From NCBI GenBank assembly GCA_944325345.1, contig CALUZV010000005.1, positions 62,001 to 126,000 on the forward strand: DNA of 64,000 bases, given 5' to 3'. Made by a program: the position numbers and the translations under genes. The notes beneath the pieces are model-generated. The model was not told the DNA's origin. It searched no databases and saw only the letters and a program-made list of their open reading frames with translations. How positions within the stretch are numbered: the stretch's first letter is position 1; each line of letters starts with the position of its first letter. The stretch comes from an uncultured Parabacteroides sp. (lineage in GTDB: Bacteria > Bacteroidota > Bacteroidia > Bacteroidales > Tannerellaceae). Below are positions 43,367-53,381 of this stretch, in pieces.

Positions 43367-44869
43367 CTATTCTTCTGCCGCCTCCTCGTCTTCGGGTTCC
43401 GGCACATATTCGTAGGCTCCGATGGTCGGCCCGAACTCACTCTCGAGGCGGTTCACGCCGTAGCGGTCTATCGGATAAGTCGCCGTAACCGAAGCATCGG
43501 CTGCTCCCACCCCGGCGGATTCCTCCGTCGCCAGGCGGAAATCGTAGCGGTACTTGTTGCTCTCCCCGCCGGTCAGTTTATACTCCGGCCGCGTCTCGTC
43601 GTTCACGAACAAGACGGATTGGAAATGTTCATCTTCCGTCCCGTTCGTCGTGATGACGCAATGGTTGAAGAGGTATTCGAAGGCAGCCCCGTCCTTGATC
43701 GAACGGCCAATCTCGCCGTTCAATTCTTCCGTCCCCGCGCCGTAGCTGCCGTCGATGATGCAGTTATCAAAGCGGGCATCGAGGGGTTGGATTGTCTCCT
43801 GCCCATCTTTGCTATAATTGTTGGCGAGGCTGAGGCAAACCGACGTGCGCTGCACCAGCGTGATGAAATTAGCCAGCGTGCAATGCGTAAAATCATAATC
43901 CCCGGAGACGAGGCCGACTACGCTCCCGCCCGCATTGCTAATCTCGGTGTTATAGGCCACCACCTTGCTGTTCGTCGCACAGAACGCGTTCTCGCTCACG
44001 TTGGTTATCTGCGAATTACTCAATGTCAGTTTCAATTGCTCAGGATTCGACGGCTCGGCTATCACGCCCTGCGTCCCGTTGCGGATGATGGTATGACTGA
44101 TGATATTCCCGAAGCTACCGTCTTTCAGGTAGATGCCACCCCACTGTCCCGGCGTGCGGTCGTAGGGCAGGACGTCGTCGAGGATGAAATCCAAGCGGTC
44201 GCCCCGGAATGTGATGGGTTCTTCGATAGTCCCGCACGAGTTGAGCGTCCCATTGACGATTAAATTCGCCTTGTCGTGCATATAGAAGGTCGCGCCCTTC
44301 TCGACGCGCATCGTCGCGCCCTCGGCGACCACGATACTGTCGTAAACCAGATGCGGCTTGTCGGCCGTGAAGAGCGTGTCGCTCAAAACCGTCAATCCAC
44401 CTTTATATAAATGTACATCCTGCCCGTAAGCCTCCAAGAGGACCGACTGGCGGATGCCGTTCGTTACGAAAACCACCGAATCCTTCACCAGCAGCGGCTG
44501 GTTCTCGCCATTGGGGTTTACCGTAACTTCGACGAAGACAAACATGCTGTCTTTCGCCAATATCCCGATGTTGTTGAAATAATCTCCCTTGCGGCCATCG
44601 ACGTTGATGCGGAAACCCGTCGAGCCGGCGCTCGCCAACATGATAGTCTCCATGTTCAGCGGTTCGTCGTTGTTATTATATATAAGGAATTGCTTCGTGG
44701 CCGAGCCGACGGTGGTAAATACCGTGTCGAAGGCCAGCGTATCGGTCGAGAAGGCCAGGCGAAGGCTCGGATTGGTGGAATAGCTCTCTTCCAAACCGTC
44801 GCAAGCCGGGAACAGGAGTGTCCCTAAAAACATCAAAGCCAAAATGATAGGTACTATAATCCGTTTCAT
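43367..44869 (-). CDS. Right-handed beta-helix surface lipoprotein
   Basis: 500 residues. The lipoprotein signal ends at LLFPAC (Cys23). Residues ~35-170 form an N-terminal domain (LAFSTDTLAFDTVFTTVGSATKQFLIYNNNDEPL) related to the Ig-like/ASH-type domains of Bacteroidota lipoproteins. From ~190 on come parallel beta-helix rungs (ATMRVEKGATFYMHDKANLIVNGTL ... ISHTIIRNGTQGV ... NSQITNVSENAFCATNSKVVAYNTEI). It may bind or process polysaccharide, but no catalytic residues can be pointed out. It is transcribed from a TATTTTTG box at 44921, with the nuclease-like gene downstream in the same operon. Confidence 0.75.
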   Translation of the reverse strand: MKRIIVPIILALMFLGTLLFPACDGLEESYSTNPSLRLAFSTDTLAFDTVFTTVGSATKQFLIYNNNDEPLNMETIMLASAGSTGFRINVDGRKGDYFNNIGILAKDSMFVFVEVTVNPNGENQPLLVKDSVVFVTNGIRQSVLLEAYGQDVHLYKGGLTVLSDTLFTADKPHLVYDSIVVAEGATMRVEKGATFYMHDKANLIVNGTLNSCGTIEEPITFRGDRLDFILDDVLPYDRTPGQWGGIYLKDGSFGNIISHTIIRNGTQGVIAEPSNPEQLKLTLSNSQITNVSENAFCATNSKVVAYNTEISNAGGSVVGLVSGDYDFTHCTLANFITLVQRTSVCLSLANNYSKDGQETIQPLDARFDNCIIDGSYGAGTEELNGEIGRSIKDGAAFEYLFNHCVITTNGTEDEHFQSVLFVNDETRPEYKLTGGESNKYRYDFRLATEESAGVGAADASVTATYPIDRYGVNRLESEFGPTIGAYEYVPEPEDEEAAEE

Positions 44870-44920
44870 ATCCTTTCTTTTTTACGACATCAGCCGTCTC
44901 TCGTTTTTGTTTTGTTAGCG

Positions 44921-44928
44921 CAAAAATA
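44921..44928 (-). promoter_or_regulatory. Promoter -7 box (TATTTTTG) for the beta-helix lipoprotein
   Basis: The minus strand reads TATTTTTGCGC, 52 bases before the start at 44869. Confidence 0.6.
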
Positions 44929-45067
44929 CATAAAATAAACGGTTCAACCGTAAAAAAACGAGAAAAATTCTTCTGTCGCGTCTATTTTCTAAACGGACGG
45001 CCTGGCAAATTATTTTACAGAGGCGGGGGAATTTCCTTCTCGCCCCCTCCTCGATAGTCTGCAGATT

Positions 45068-45275
45068 GAAATGATGCTTGCGCTCCCAGCGCAAACGCCA
45101 TTTCAACTGAAATGCTCCTCGCGCTCCCAGCGCAAATGCCATTTCAACTGAAATAGTCCTCGCGCTCCCAGCGCAAATGCCATTTCAACTGAAATAGTCC
45201 TCGCGCTCCCGTCGCAAGCGTCATTTCAACTGAAATGGTCTTTGATACGGCGTTGCAAAGACCATTTCAAGCTGC
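45068..45275. repeat. 41-bp tandem array with nested palindromes (five units)
   Basis: Units begin at 45068, 45109, 45150, 45191 and 45232. Each has outer arms GAAATG/CATTTC and an inner GCGCTCCCAGCGC hairpin, so each unit folds on itself. The last unit changes its inner part (CTTTGATACGG...GCAAAG) yet keeps pairing. It fills most of the gap between pepD and the beta-helix gene (44870-45283). Confidence 0.9.
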
Positions 45276-45283
45276 AGGGTATA

Positions 45284-46741
45284 TTATTTCTCCGGAATAT
45301 GCTTCAGCAACTCCAGGAGATGCGTCCACCAGCGGGCAACCGTAGGTATTTCAATCCGTTCGTTGGGCGAATGCACGTCGCGGAGCGTCGGACCGAACGA
45401 AATCATGTCCAGATGCGGATATTTCTCGAGGAAGAGGCCGCATTCCAAGCCGGCGTGGATGGCTTTGATTTCCGGTTCCTTTGCAAAGAGCTGTTTGTAA
45501 GTTTCTTCGGCTACCTTCAAGATAGCAGAATCGGGGTTCGGCGCCCAACCGGGATAGCCGTCGCCATGCGCAACCTCGGCTCCGGCGAGCAGGAAGGTCG
45601 ATGCCACCTGGTTGGCAGCCGCATCCTTGCACGACTCGATAGAGCTGCGCTGGCTGGTGCCGACGAGAATCGTGTTGCCGGGCTTCATCTTGACAGAGGC
45701 CAGGTTGGTAGAGGTTTCAACCAATCCCTCGATGTCGTGGCTCATGCCGAGGACACCGTGCGGGCAAGCGTGGAGGGCATAAATCAGTCGTTCGGCCGTC
45801 GTGCCATCAATCACCGTGTCCGGACGGTCTGTCGATTCCATGGAGAGGCAAACCGACTTATCGACATGTTTCAACTCATTTTCAATGTCAGCCGCGAAAT
45901 GGTTCAGGAGGATACGCACCGGCTCGCGGTCGTCGGGACGGATGCCGATGACGGCGTGCGCTTCGCGGGCGATGGCATTGCGCAGGTTTCCGCCGTCGAT
46001 AGAGGCCAGGACGAAAGGATGCTCCTTCTTTAATATATAAAGGAAGCGGACGAGAATCTTGTTCGCGTTGCCCAGGCCCTTGTGGATTTCGCCGCCCGAG
46101 TGTCCGCCGTTCAGCCCTTTGACGTCGATGCGGAAATACTGCAAATCAGCGGGAGCAGGTTCCGGCGTGTAGTGGAACGTCGCCTGCGTGTCCTTGCCGC
46201 CGGCGCAACCGATGAAGATTTGACCCTCGTCCTCGCTATCGAGGTTCAAGAGGATACTGCCCGTCATAAAGCCCTCTTGGAGAGCCTTGGCTCCAGTCAG
46301 ACCCGTCTCCTCATCGACCGTAAAGAGACATTCGATGGGGCCATGCTCGATATCGTCCGAAGCAAGGACGGCCAGCTCGGCAGCGATGCCGATGCCGTTG
46401 TCGGCACCCAGGGTCGTACCGTTGGCGCGGAGCCAATCACCCTCGACGATGGTTTCGATGGGGTCGTTGTCGAAGTCATGCTGGGTAGCGTTGTTTTTCT
46501 CGCAGACCATGTCCATGTGCGACTGGAGGACGACCGTTTGGCGCGACTCCATGCCCGGGGTGGCGGGTTTCGAGATTAAAATATTCCCGGCTTCATCCTT
46601 CTTGTAAGCCAGGTTGTGCTGCTTGGCGAAAGATTCCAAGTAAGCGATGATTTTGCCCTCCTTTTTGGAAGGACGGGGGACTTGGGTAACCTCGTGGAAA
46701 TGTTTCCACACAATTTCCGGTTTTAAATCTGTAACTTTCAT
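45284..46741 (-). CDS. pepD: Aminoacyl-histidine dipeptidase (peptidase D, M20 family)
   Basis: 485 residues from ATG 46741 (the frame extends to 46777, but the usual PepD start is MKVTDLKPEIVWKHF). Metal ligands of the M20 fold are visible: LQSHMDMVCEKN, GTTLGADNGIGIA (bridging Asp), FTVDEETGLTGA (catalytic Glu pair), LDSEDEGQIFIGCAGG and GGHSGGEIHKG. A C-terminal HAGLECGLF supplies the last metal ligand region. It cleaves Xaa-His dipeptides such as carnosine in the cytoplasm. Length and motifs are complete. Confidence 0.93.
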   Translation of the reverse strand: MKVTDLKPEIVWKHFHEVTQVPRPSKKEGKIIAYLESFAKQHNLAYKKDEAGNILISKPATPGMESRQTVVLQSHMDMVCEKNNATQHDFDNDPIETIVEGDWLRANGTTLGADNGIGIAAELAVLASDDIEHGPIECLFTVDEETGLTGAKALQEGFMTGSILLNLDSEDEGQIFIGCAGGKDTQATFHYTPEPAPADLQYFRIDVKGLNGGHSGGEIHKGLGNANKILVRFLYILKKEHPFVLASIDGGNLRNAIAREAHAVIGIRPDDREPVRILLNHFAADIENELKHVDKSVCLSMESTDRPDTVIDGTTAERLIYALHACPHGVLGMSHDIEGLVETSTNLASVKMKPGNTILVGTSQRSSIESCKDAAANQVASTFLLAGAEVAHGDGYPGWAPNPDSAILKVAEETYKQLFAKEPEIKAIHAGLECGLFLEKYPHLDMISFGPTLRDVHSPNERIEIPTVARWWTHLLELLKHIPEK

Positions 46742-46861
46742 ATCCTTATATGGTGTTAAAATATAATTATTAAACAATAGATAAACCTACCTATCGGCAA
46801 GAGCGTAGTGAAAAAAGTAGAATTATCCGGGGAAAAGCTACTTTGTAATCAGTTAAACTCT

Positions 46862-46869
46862 TATATTTG
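46862..46869 (+). promoter_or_regulatory. Promoter -7 box (TATATTTG) for the small membrane protein/OmpH operon
   Basis: TATATTTGCG lies 23 bases before ATG 46892, with TTTG at 46842-46845 upstream. Confidence 0.6.
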
Positions 46870-46891
46870 CGTCCACAAATATAGAGGAAAA

Positions 46892-47104
46892 ATGATAAAA
46901 ACATTATTGATAACAGTACTAATAATTCTTGTATGCGTCGCTTTGCTCTCTGTCAAAGTGATATTCAAGAAGAACGGAAGGTTCCCCAATACCCATATCG
47001 AGGGGAACAAGGCGTTGGCCAAGAAAGGTATCTATTGCGCAAAGACCGAAGACCGGATACAACAACGCCGCCGCAACTTGGAAGACCGGCTGAAAGAATT
47101 GTAA
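46892..47104 (+). CDS. Small membrane protein conserved beside OmpH in Bacteroidales
   Basis: 70 residues from ATG 46892, supported by the promoter box; the longer frame from 46808 would cross it. One membrane segment (LLITVLIILVCVALLSVKVIF) is followed by FKKNGRFPNTHIEGNKALAKKGIYCAKTEDR, a motif I associate with a short conserved Bacteroidales family of unknown role. It lies 27 bases before the OmpH gene and is probably co-transcribed. Confidence 0.7.
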   Translation: MIKTLLITVLIILVCVALLSVKVIFKKNGRFPNTHIEGNKALAKKGIYCAKTEDRIQQRRRNLEDRLKEL

Positions 47105-47131
47105 GACAAAACAAAGAAATAATAGATATAT

Positions 47132-47737
47132 ATGAAGAACATTAACTACATTATCAATGGCGTACTTGCTGTCGCCGTTGTGATTCTGTTTGTGATGCAG
47201 TTCTCCGATAAAAAGGAAACGAGAAACGTGAGGCCGGTCGCCTCGGGAGAAAACCTGACGGGAACGCTGCCGGTGGCATACGTCAATGTCGATTCCTTGT
47301 TGGAAAACTACAACTACGCTAAGGATTTGAATGAAATCATCCTGAAGAAATCCGAGAATTCCCGTGCCAGTGTGAACCAGAAAGCGACCAGCTTGCGCTC
47401 GGAGATGCAAGAGTTCCAGCGTAAGATTGAGAACAATGCCTTCCTGACGCGCGAACGTGCCGAGCAAGAGCAGCAGCGCCTCCTCCAGAAGCAGCAGGAA
47501 TTGCAGGAACTGGATGCCCGCCTCTCGCAAGAGTTGATGAACGAGCAGCAGAAGCTGAACGAACAGCTCCGCGATACGGTGGTTGCCCAGTTGAAGGTAT
47601 TCAATAAGGATAAAGGCTACCAAATCATTTATAGCAATACGCTTGGCGACAATATCCTTTTGGCAAACGATATTTATGATATTACGGCCGAAGTGCTCGA
47701 CTATTTGAATAAGAATTATTCGACGCCGGCACAATGA
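47132..47737 (+). CDS. OmpH/Skp-family periplasmic chaperone
   Basis: 201 residues. An N-terminal signal anchor (INGVLAVAVVILFVMQF) is followed by PVAYVNVDSLLENYNYAKDLNEIILKK, a long coiled coil (residues ~75-150, rich in QEL/QQRL heptads), and a closing IIYSNTLGDNILLANDIYDIT, the Skp/OmpH signature where the body domain re-forms. Skp proteins hold outer-membrane proteins in the periplasm during export. The length is typical. Confidence 0.85.
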   Translation: MKNINYIINGVLAVAVVILFVMQFSDKKETRNVRPVASGENLTGTLPVAYVNVDSLLENYNYAKDLNEIILKKSENSRASVNQKATSLRSEMQEFQRKIENNAFLTRERAEQEQQRLLQKQQELQELDARLSQELMNEQQKLNEQLRDTVVAQLKVFNKDKGYQIIYSNTLGDNILLANDIYDITAEVLDYLNKNYSTPAQ

Positions 47738-47740
47738 GAG

Positions 47741-47805
47741 TTGTGAGTTCCGAGTTAAAAGCATCAACAACTCATAACTCGGAACTCCTAACTCATAACT
47801 TTTCC
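47741..47805. terminator. Inverted repeat (GAGTTCCGAGTT / AACTCGGAACTC) after ompH
   Basis: A perfect 12-bp stem lies just past the ompH stop, flanked by further ACTCATAACT repeats and a short T run at the end. It is made from the same pentamers as 3408-3446 and 51110-51177. Confidence 0.6.
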
Positions 47806-47891
47806 CTCCTCCCCCCATTTAGGTATTCCCCTCCTCTTTTTCTCCCTAAAAATCCCTACATATAGCGATTGTACACGCCGTTTCTTTCCTC

Positions 47892-47899
47892 TACCTTTG
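47892..47899 (+). promoter_or_regulatory. Promoter -7 box (TACCTTTG) for eno
   Basis: TACCTTTGC lies 26 bases before ATG 47926, with TTG about 20 bases further upstream. Confidence 0.75.
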
Positions 47900-47919
47900 C
47901 AATGTCATTTAAAACTTAA

Positions 47920-49206
<1,287 letters not shown>

Positions 49207-49242
49207 ACGTACTCACTATTGAAAAGACAATTATAATCGCTA

Positions 49243-49749
49243 TTACGTGAGGGAAGGCTTATCCGCGAGGACGAGCCTTTCTTGCTTTATCCTCTCCAGC
49301 AGTCCCGCGCACGCATCCTCAAGCAAGTCGAGCACAAGTTCGAAGCCCGAGGCGCCTCCGTAATACGGGTCGGGCACATAGTCGTACAGCTTGTTGCGCG
49401 AATATTCCATCATGGCGTGCACCTTCTCGCTCGTCGCCACGTCGGGTGCCATCTGCCGCAGTTGCTCCACGTTACGCACGTCCATGCCAATAATCAAGTC
49501 GAAGCGCTCGAAGTCGGCATAGCGCACAGGTCGCGAGATGGAATCCAGCCGGTAGCCCCGCCGCGCCGCGTGGGCACGCATCCGCGCATCCGCCTGCTCT
49601 CCTTCGTGATAGGCTATCAGGCCGGCGGAATCGACCTCTACCTCACGCTCCAGCCCCGCGTCGGCCACCAGCTTCTTCATCACTGCCTCTGCCGAAGGCG
49701 AACGGCATATATTCCCCAAACAAACAAACAAAACCTTGTATTTCTCCAT
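49243..49749 (-). CDS. Low-molecular-weight protein tyrosine phosphatase
   Basis: 168 residues. The active-site loop VCLGNICRSPSAE (Cys10, Arg16) sits at the N-terminus and the acid DPYYGGASGF near residue 126. Residues in between (VDSAGLIAYHEGEQAD, RYADFERFDLIIGMD) match the family. It hydrolyses phosphotyrosine. It is monocistronic with its own TACCTTTG box at 49778. Confidence 0.92.
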   Translation of the reverse strand: MEKYKVLFVCLGNICRSPSAEAVMKKLVADAGLEREVEVDSAGLIAYHEGEQADARMRAHAARRGYRLDSISRPVRYADFERFDLIIGMDVRNVEQLRQMAPDVATSEKVHAMMEYSRNKLYDYVPDPYYGGASGFELVLDLLEDACAGLLERIKQERLVLADKPSLT

Positions 49750-49777
49750 CTTATTTATACCTGAAAATTAACCGCCG

Positions 49778-49785
49778 CAAAGGTA
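49778..49785 (-). promoter_or_regulatory. Promoter -7 box (TACCTTTG) for the tyrosine phosphatase gene
   Basis: The minus strand reads TACCTTTGCGGC, 29 bases before the start at 49749. Confidence 0.7.
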
Positions 49786-49835
49786 CAAAAGAATAGCGAG
49801 AAGGTAAAACGCAGTGAAGTCCTCGCAACAGCCAT

Positions 49836-50019
49836 CGTTAACTATACTCTTCACGATTCATTAAAGGTATAGTTAATGAACCATTAAAGGTATAGTTAAT
49901 GATGCATTAAGAGTATAGTTCATAAACAACGAAAGGTATAGTTCATCGACGACGAAAGGTATAGTTCATCGACAACGAACTATACCTTTAATAGACGACG
50001 AAAAGTATAGTTCGTCGCG
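49836..50019. repeat. 23-bp tandem array with two inverted cores (eight units)
   Basis: Units begin at 49836, 49859, 49882, 49905, 49928, 49951, 49974 and 49997. Six carry AAAGGTATAGTT (or a one-base variant) and two (49836, 49974) carry the reverse complement. Flanking bases of each unit (CATTAA/TTAATG, then CGA/TCG) change together to keep symmetry. It lies between divergent promoters of the phosphatase and YeiH genes. Confidence 0.88.
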
Positions 50020-50107
50020 ACCCACCTTACCACCATGCAATCCCCCACGATAACCTGAGGTTATCCCCCATCCGATTTTTTCATAAAAAACTCTCCGCGA
50101 AAGCGCG

Positions 50108-50115
50108 TACCTTTG
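50108..50115 (+). promoter_or_regulatory. Promoter -7 box (TACCTTTG) for the YeiH gene
   Basis: TACCTTTGCGC lies 17 bases before ATG 50132. Confidence 0.7.
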
Positions 50116-50131
50116 CGCCCGGAAACAGAGA

Positions 50132-51103
50132 ATGAACGAAAAACAAAAGAATAAGAAGATGATGCAAAAAGTAGAACAAGTTTTGAGAGAGAACAACCGA
50201 GTGATTTTCGTGGTGCTGCTGGCGGCGTGCCTGCTGCCGGTGGTGTCGCCTGCGGTGGCCCTGTTTGCGGGGCTGACCTTCGCGCTGCTGGCGGGGCAAC
50301 CCTTCCCGCGCTTTGCGAAGAAGACGTCCAAGTATCTGTTGCAGTTCTCGGTAGTAGGGTTGGGTTTTGGCATGAACCTCCACGAATCGTTGCAGACGGG
50401 GCGAGACGGGATGCTGTTCACGATTGTCTCCGTCTTTAGCGTGCTCTTCCTCGGGATGTATCTGGGAAAGAGGCTGATGATGGACCGAAAGACCTCGTAT
50501 CTCATCTCCGCAGGGACGGCGATATGCGGGGGGAGCGCGATAGCCGCCGTCGCGCCGGTGGTGAAGGCCAACGACAGCGAGATGTCGATGTCGCTCGGCA
50601 CCATCTTTATCCTCAACGCAATCGCCCTCTTCATCTTCCCTCCGATTGGGCATTTGCTGGGAATGACGCAAGAACAATTCGGGATGTGGGCCGCTATCGC
50701 GATACACGACACCAGCTCCGTCGTGGGGGCAGGGGCAGCCTACGGAGCGACGGCCTTGGAGGTAGCGACGATGGTGAAGCTGACGCGCGCCTTGTGGATT
50801 ATCCCCGTAACGGTACTGACTATGTTTCTTTTCCGGCAAAAAGGGGCGAAGGTGAGCATACCGTGGTTTATCCTCTTCTTTGTGCTGGCGATGGTGGCTA
50901 ATACGTTCTTGCCGATTCCGGAGGTCGCCTCGAGCAGCCTCGTCTGGTTGGCCAAGAAAGGGCTGACGCTGACGCTCTTCCTGATTGGAGCGGGACTGTC
51001 GCGCGAGGTGTTCCGGCAGGTTGGTGTGCGCCCGATGGTGCAAGGGGTGGTGCTGTGGTTCTTTATTGGGGTGATGAGCCTGGGGGTTATTTTACTCTTT
51101 TAG
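50132..51103 (+). CDS. YeiH-family inner-membrane protein (putative sulfate/sulfonate exporter)
   Basis: 323 residues with about ten hydrophobic segments. Family signatures: PAVALFAGLTFALLAG, LLQFSVVGLGFGMNL, ISAGTAICGGSAIAAVAPVVKA, AIALFIFPPIGHLLGM, AAIAIHDTSSVVGAGAAYG and VKLTRALWIIPVT. In enterobacteria the YeiE LysR protein controls the YeiH homologue. A LysR gene of that type lies 8 kb upstream here, unlinked. Transport substrate unproven. Confidence 0.85.
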   Translation: MNEKQKNKKMMQKVEQVLRENNRVIFVVLLAACLLPVVSPAVALFAGLTFALLAGQPFPRFAKKTSKYLLQFSVVGLGFGMNLHESLQTGRDGMLFTIVSVFSVLFLGMYLGKRLMMDRKTSYLISAGTAICGGSAIAAVAPVVKANDSEMSMSLGTIFILNAIALFIFPPIGHLLGMTQEQFGMWAAIAIHDTSSVVGAGAAYGATALEVATMVKLTRALWIIPVTVLTMFLFRQKGAKVSIPWFILFFVLAMVANTFLPIPEVASSSLVWLAKKGLTLTLFLIGAGLSREVFRQVGVRPMVQGVVLWFFIGVMSLGVILLF

Positions 51104-51109
51104 TGATGA

Positions 51110-51177
51110 GTTATAAGTGATGAGCTCCGAGTTGATTGTACAGGGCAACAACTCGGAGCTCATCACTTATAACTCGG
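51110..51177. terminator. 27-bp perfect inverted repeat between yeiH and lepA
   Basis: The arm at 51110-51136 (GAGTTATAAGTGATGAGCTC and onward) is the exact inverse of 51151-51177, with a 14-base loop. It sits between convergent stops, so it probably terminates both transcripts. There is no T tract. Confidence 0.7.
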
Positions 51178-51186
51178 CACTCAGGC

Positions 51187-52974
51187 TTAGTCCAGCTTGA
51201 GGACAGCCAGGAACGCCTTCTGCGGAACCTCGACCGTACCAATCTGCTTCATGCGCTTCTTTCCCTCCTTCTGCTTCTCGAGGAGCTTGCGCTTTCGGGA
51301 GATATCACCGCCGTAGCACTTCGCGGTAACGTCCTTGCGGACGGCCTTGACGGTCTCCCGGGCGATAATCTTCGAACCGATAGCCGCTTGGATGGCGATG
51401 TCGAACTGCTGGCGCGGGATGAGTTCCTTCAGCTTCTCGCACATGCGGCGGCCGAAGGGGACACTGTTGTCGATATGCGTCAGCGTCGAGAGGGCATCGA
51501 CCGGCTCGCCGTTCAGCAAGATGTCCAGCTTTACGAGGCGGCTCGGACGGAAATCGTGCAGATGGTAGTCGAAGGAGGCATACCCCTTGGAGATGCTCTT
51601 TAGCTTGTCGTAGAAGTCGATGACGATTTCGCCTAAGGGCAGGTCGTAGAACAACTCTACGCGGTCGCCCGAGATGTAGCTTTGTTTTACCAAGATACCT
51701 CTCTTCCCCAGGCAAAGCGTCATAATCGGACCGATATACGCCGTCCGGGTGATGACCGAGGCCCGGATATACGGCTCCTCGATGTGGTCGATCAGCGTCG
51801 GGTCGGGCAGGCCGCCCGGATTGTGTACCTCCGTGCAGTTGCCTTTCTTGTCATAAACCTTGTAGGATACGTTGGGCACGGTCGTGATGACGTTCATATT
51901 GAACTCCCTATCCAAGCGTTCCTGAACAATCTCCATGTGCAGCAGTCCGAGGAAGCCGCAACGGAAACCGAAGCCCAGCGCCGCCGAGCTCTCCGGCTGG
52001 AACGTGAGCGAAGCATCGTTGAGCTGCAACTTCTCCAGCGAGCTACGCAGATTCTCGAAGTCCTCCGTCTCTATCGGGTAAACGCCCGCGAAGACCATCG
52101 GCTTCACTTCCTCGAAACCGGCGATGCCCTGCGCCGCAGGATTATTGACGTGCGTGATGGTGTCGCCGACGCGCACTTCCTTCGAGGTCTTGATGCCCGA
52201 GATGATATACCCCACGTCGCCGGTACGCACCTCATCGCGCGGCGACATTTCGAGCTTCAAGACGCCCACCTCGTCGGCATCGTATTCTTTCCCGGTGGCG
52301 ATAAACTTCACGCGGTCGCCCTTGCGGATGACCCCGTTCTCGACTTTGAAATAAGCGATGATTCCCCGGAAAGAGTTGAACACCGAGTCGAAGATAAGGC
52401 ACTGGAGCGGCGCCTCAGGGTCGCCCGACGGTGCAGGCACCTTCTCGACGATGGCGTTCAGGATGTCATAAACCCCTTCGCCCGTCTTCCCGCTCGCCCG
52501 GAGGATGTCCTTGCGGTCGCAGCCCAGCAGCTCGACAATCTGGTCTTCCACCTCGTCGGGCATGGCGCTCGGCAAATCAATCTTATTCAGCACCGGGATA
52601 ATCTCCAAGTCGTTGTCGATAGCCATATAGAGATTCGATATGGTCTGAGCCTGAATGCCCTGCGCCGCATCGACGATGAGCAGCGCGCCCTCGCAGGCGG
52701 CAATCGAGCGCGACACCTCGTACGAGAAATCCACGTGCCCCGGCGTATCGATCAAATTCAGCGTGTATTCTTCCCCTTTATACGTATATTGCATCTGGAT
52801 AGCGTGGCTCTTGATGGTGATGCCCCGTTCGCGTTCCAAATCCATATCGTCCAACACTTGGTCCTGCATATCGCGGCCCTCGACCGTCTTCGTGTATTCC
52901 AAAAGGCGGTCGGCCAGCGTACTCTTGCCGTGGTCGATATGGGCAATGATACAAAAGTTTCGGATATTCTTCAT
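51187..52974 (-). CDS. lepA: Elongation factor 4 (LepA)
   Basis: 595 residues, full length. GTPase motifs: [15 protein letters not shown] (G1), RERGITIKS (G2), [13 protein letters not shown] (G3), NKIDLPSA (G4). The LepA-specific C-terminal domain is present ([68 protein letters not shown]). It acts on stalled ribosomes and back-translocation. A TACATTTG box at 53064 may be its promoter. Confidence 0.97.
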   Translation of the reverse strand: MKNIRNFCIIAHIDHGKSTLADRLLEYTKTVEGRDMQDQVLDDMDLERERGITIKSHAIQMQYTYKGEEYTLNLIDTPGHVDFSYEVSRSIAACEGALLIVDAAQGIQAQTISNLYMAIDNDLEIIPVLNKIDLPSAMPDEVEDQIVELLGCDRKDILRASGKTGEGVYDILNAIVEKVPAPSGDPEAPLQCLIFDSVFNSFRGIIAYFKVENGVIRKGDRVKFIATGKEYDADEVGVLKLEMSPRDEVRTGDVGYIISGIKTSKEVRVGDTITHVNNPAAQGIAGFEEVKPMVFAGVYPIETEDFENLRSSLEKLQLNDASLTFQPESSAALGFGFRCGFLGLLHMEIVQERLDREFNMNVITTVPNVSYKVYDKKGNCTEVHNPGGLPDPTLIDHIEEPYIRASVITRTAYIGPIMTLCLGKRGILVKQSYISGDRVELFYDLPLGEIVIDFYDKLKSISKGYASFDYHLHDFRPSRLVKLDILLNGEPVDALSTLTHIDNSVPFGRRMCEKLKELIPRQQFDIAIQAAIGSKIIARETVKAVRKDVTAKCYGGDISRKRKLLEKQKEGKKRMKQIGTVEVPQKAFLAVLKLD

Positions 52975-53063
52975 ATATAAATATTGTTTCTTAAATGCTT
53001 AGTCTCTTCTCACGGCGCAGTCTTGGCCTCTTTAAAGCACTCACTGCTTTGCTTTTTAGTGTG

Positions 53064-53071
53064 CAAATGTA
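53064..53071 (-). promoter_or_regulatory. Promoter -7 box (TACATTTG) for lepA
   Basis: The minus strand reads TACATTTGCAC, 90 bases before the lepA start. A direct 42-bp array lies upstream of it. Confidence 0.55.
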
Positions 53072-53168
53072 CGCACATTTCCCCACTCCTCGACTATTTT
53101 GGCTAATAATTTTTCGCTGGATACCGGCGTTCCCGAACCCGGCTTCCTCTCCTTCCTCTACCCTATAG

Positions 53169-53354
53169 CCGCTCTATAACAGCGAAGCGGAGAAGCACGG
53201 ATTTTCCTTGCCGCACTATAACGGCAGGCTGGAGAAGCACGGATTTCGTCCGCCGCACTATAACGGCGAGCCGGAGAAGCACGGATTCAGCTTGCTGCGC
53301 TATAACGGCAGGCCGGAGAAGCGCGGATTTGGGTCGCTGTTATAGTGCAGCAAG
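53169..53354. repeat. 42-bp tandem array with covarying hairpin arms (four units plus partial)
   Basis: Units begin at 53169, 53211, 53253 and 53295, with a partial from 53337. Each has a GCCG...CGGC-type hairpin around ACTATAA and a constant GGAGAAGCACGGATT block. Arms change in pairs (TGCCG/CGGCA versus CGCCG/CGGCG). It lies between the lepA promoter and the toxin gene; the rest of 52975-53381 shows nothing else. Confidence 0.88.
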
Positions 53355-53381
53355 GCTATTATCAGGGTTTTACCACAGGCT

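Noticed and set aside
45068-45275. Possible CRISPR array
   Set aside because: Units are contiguous palindromes with no unique equal-length spacers, and no cas genes are present. The same holds for the other short-period arrays.
51682-52980. 432-codon plus-strand frame
   Set aside because: It is a mirror of lepA, which is unambiguous.
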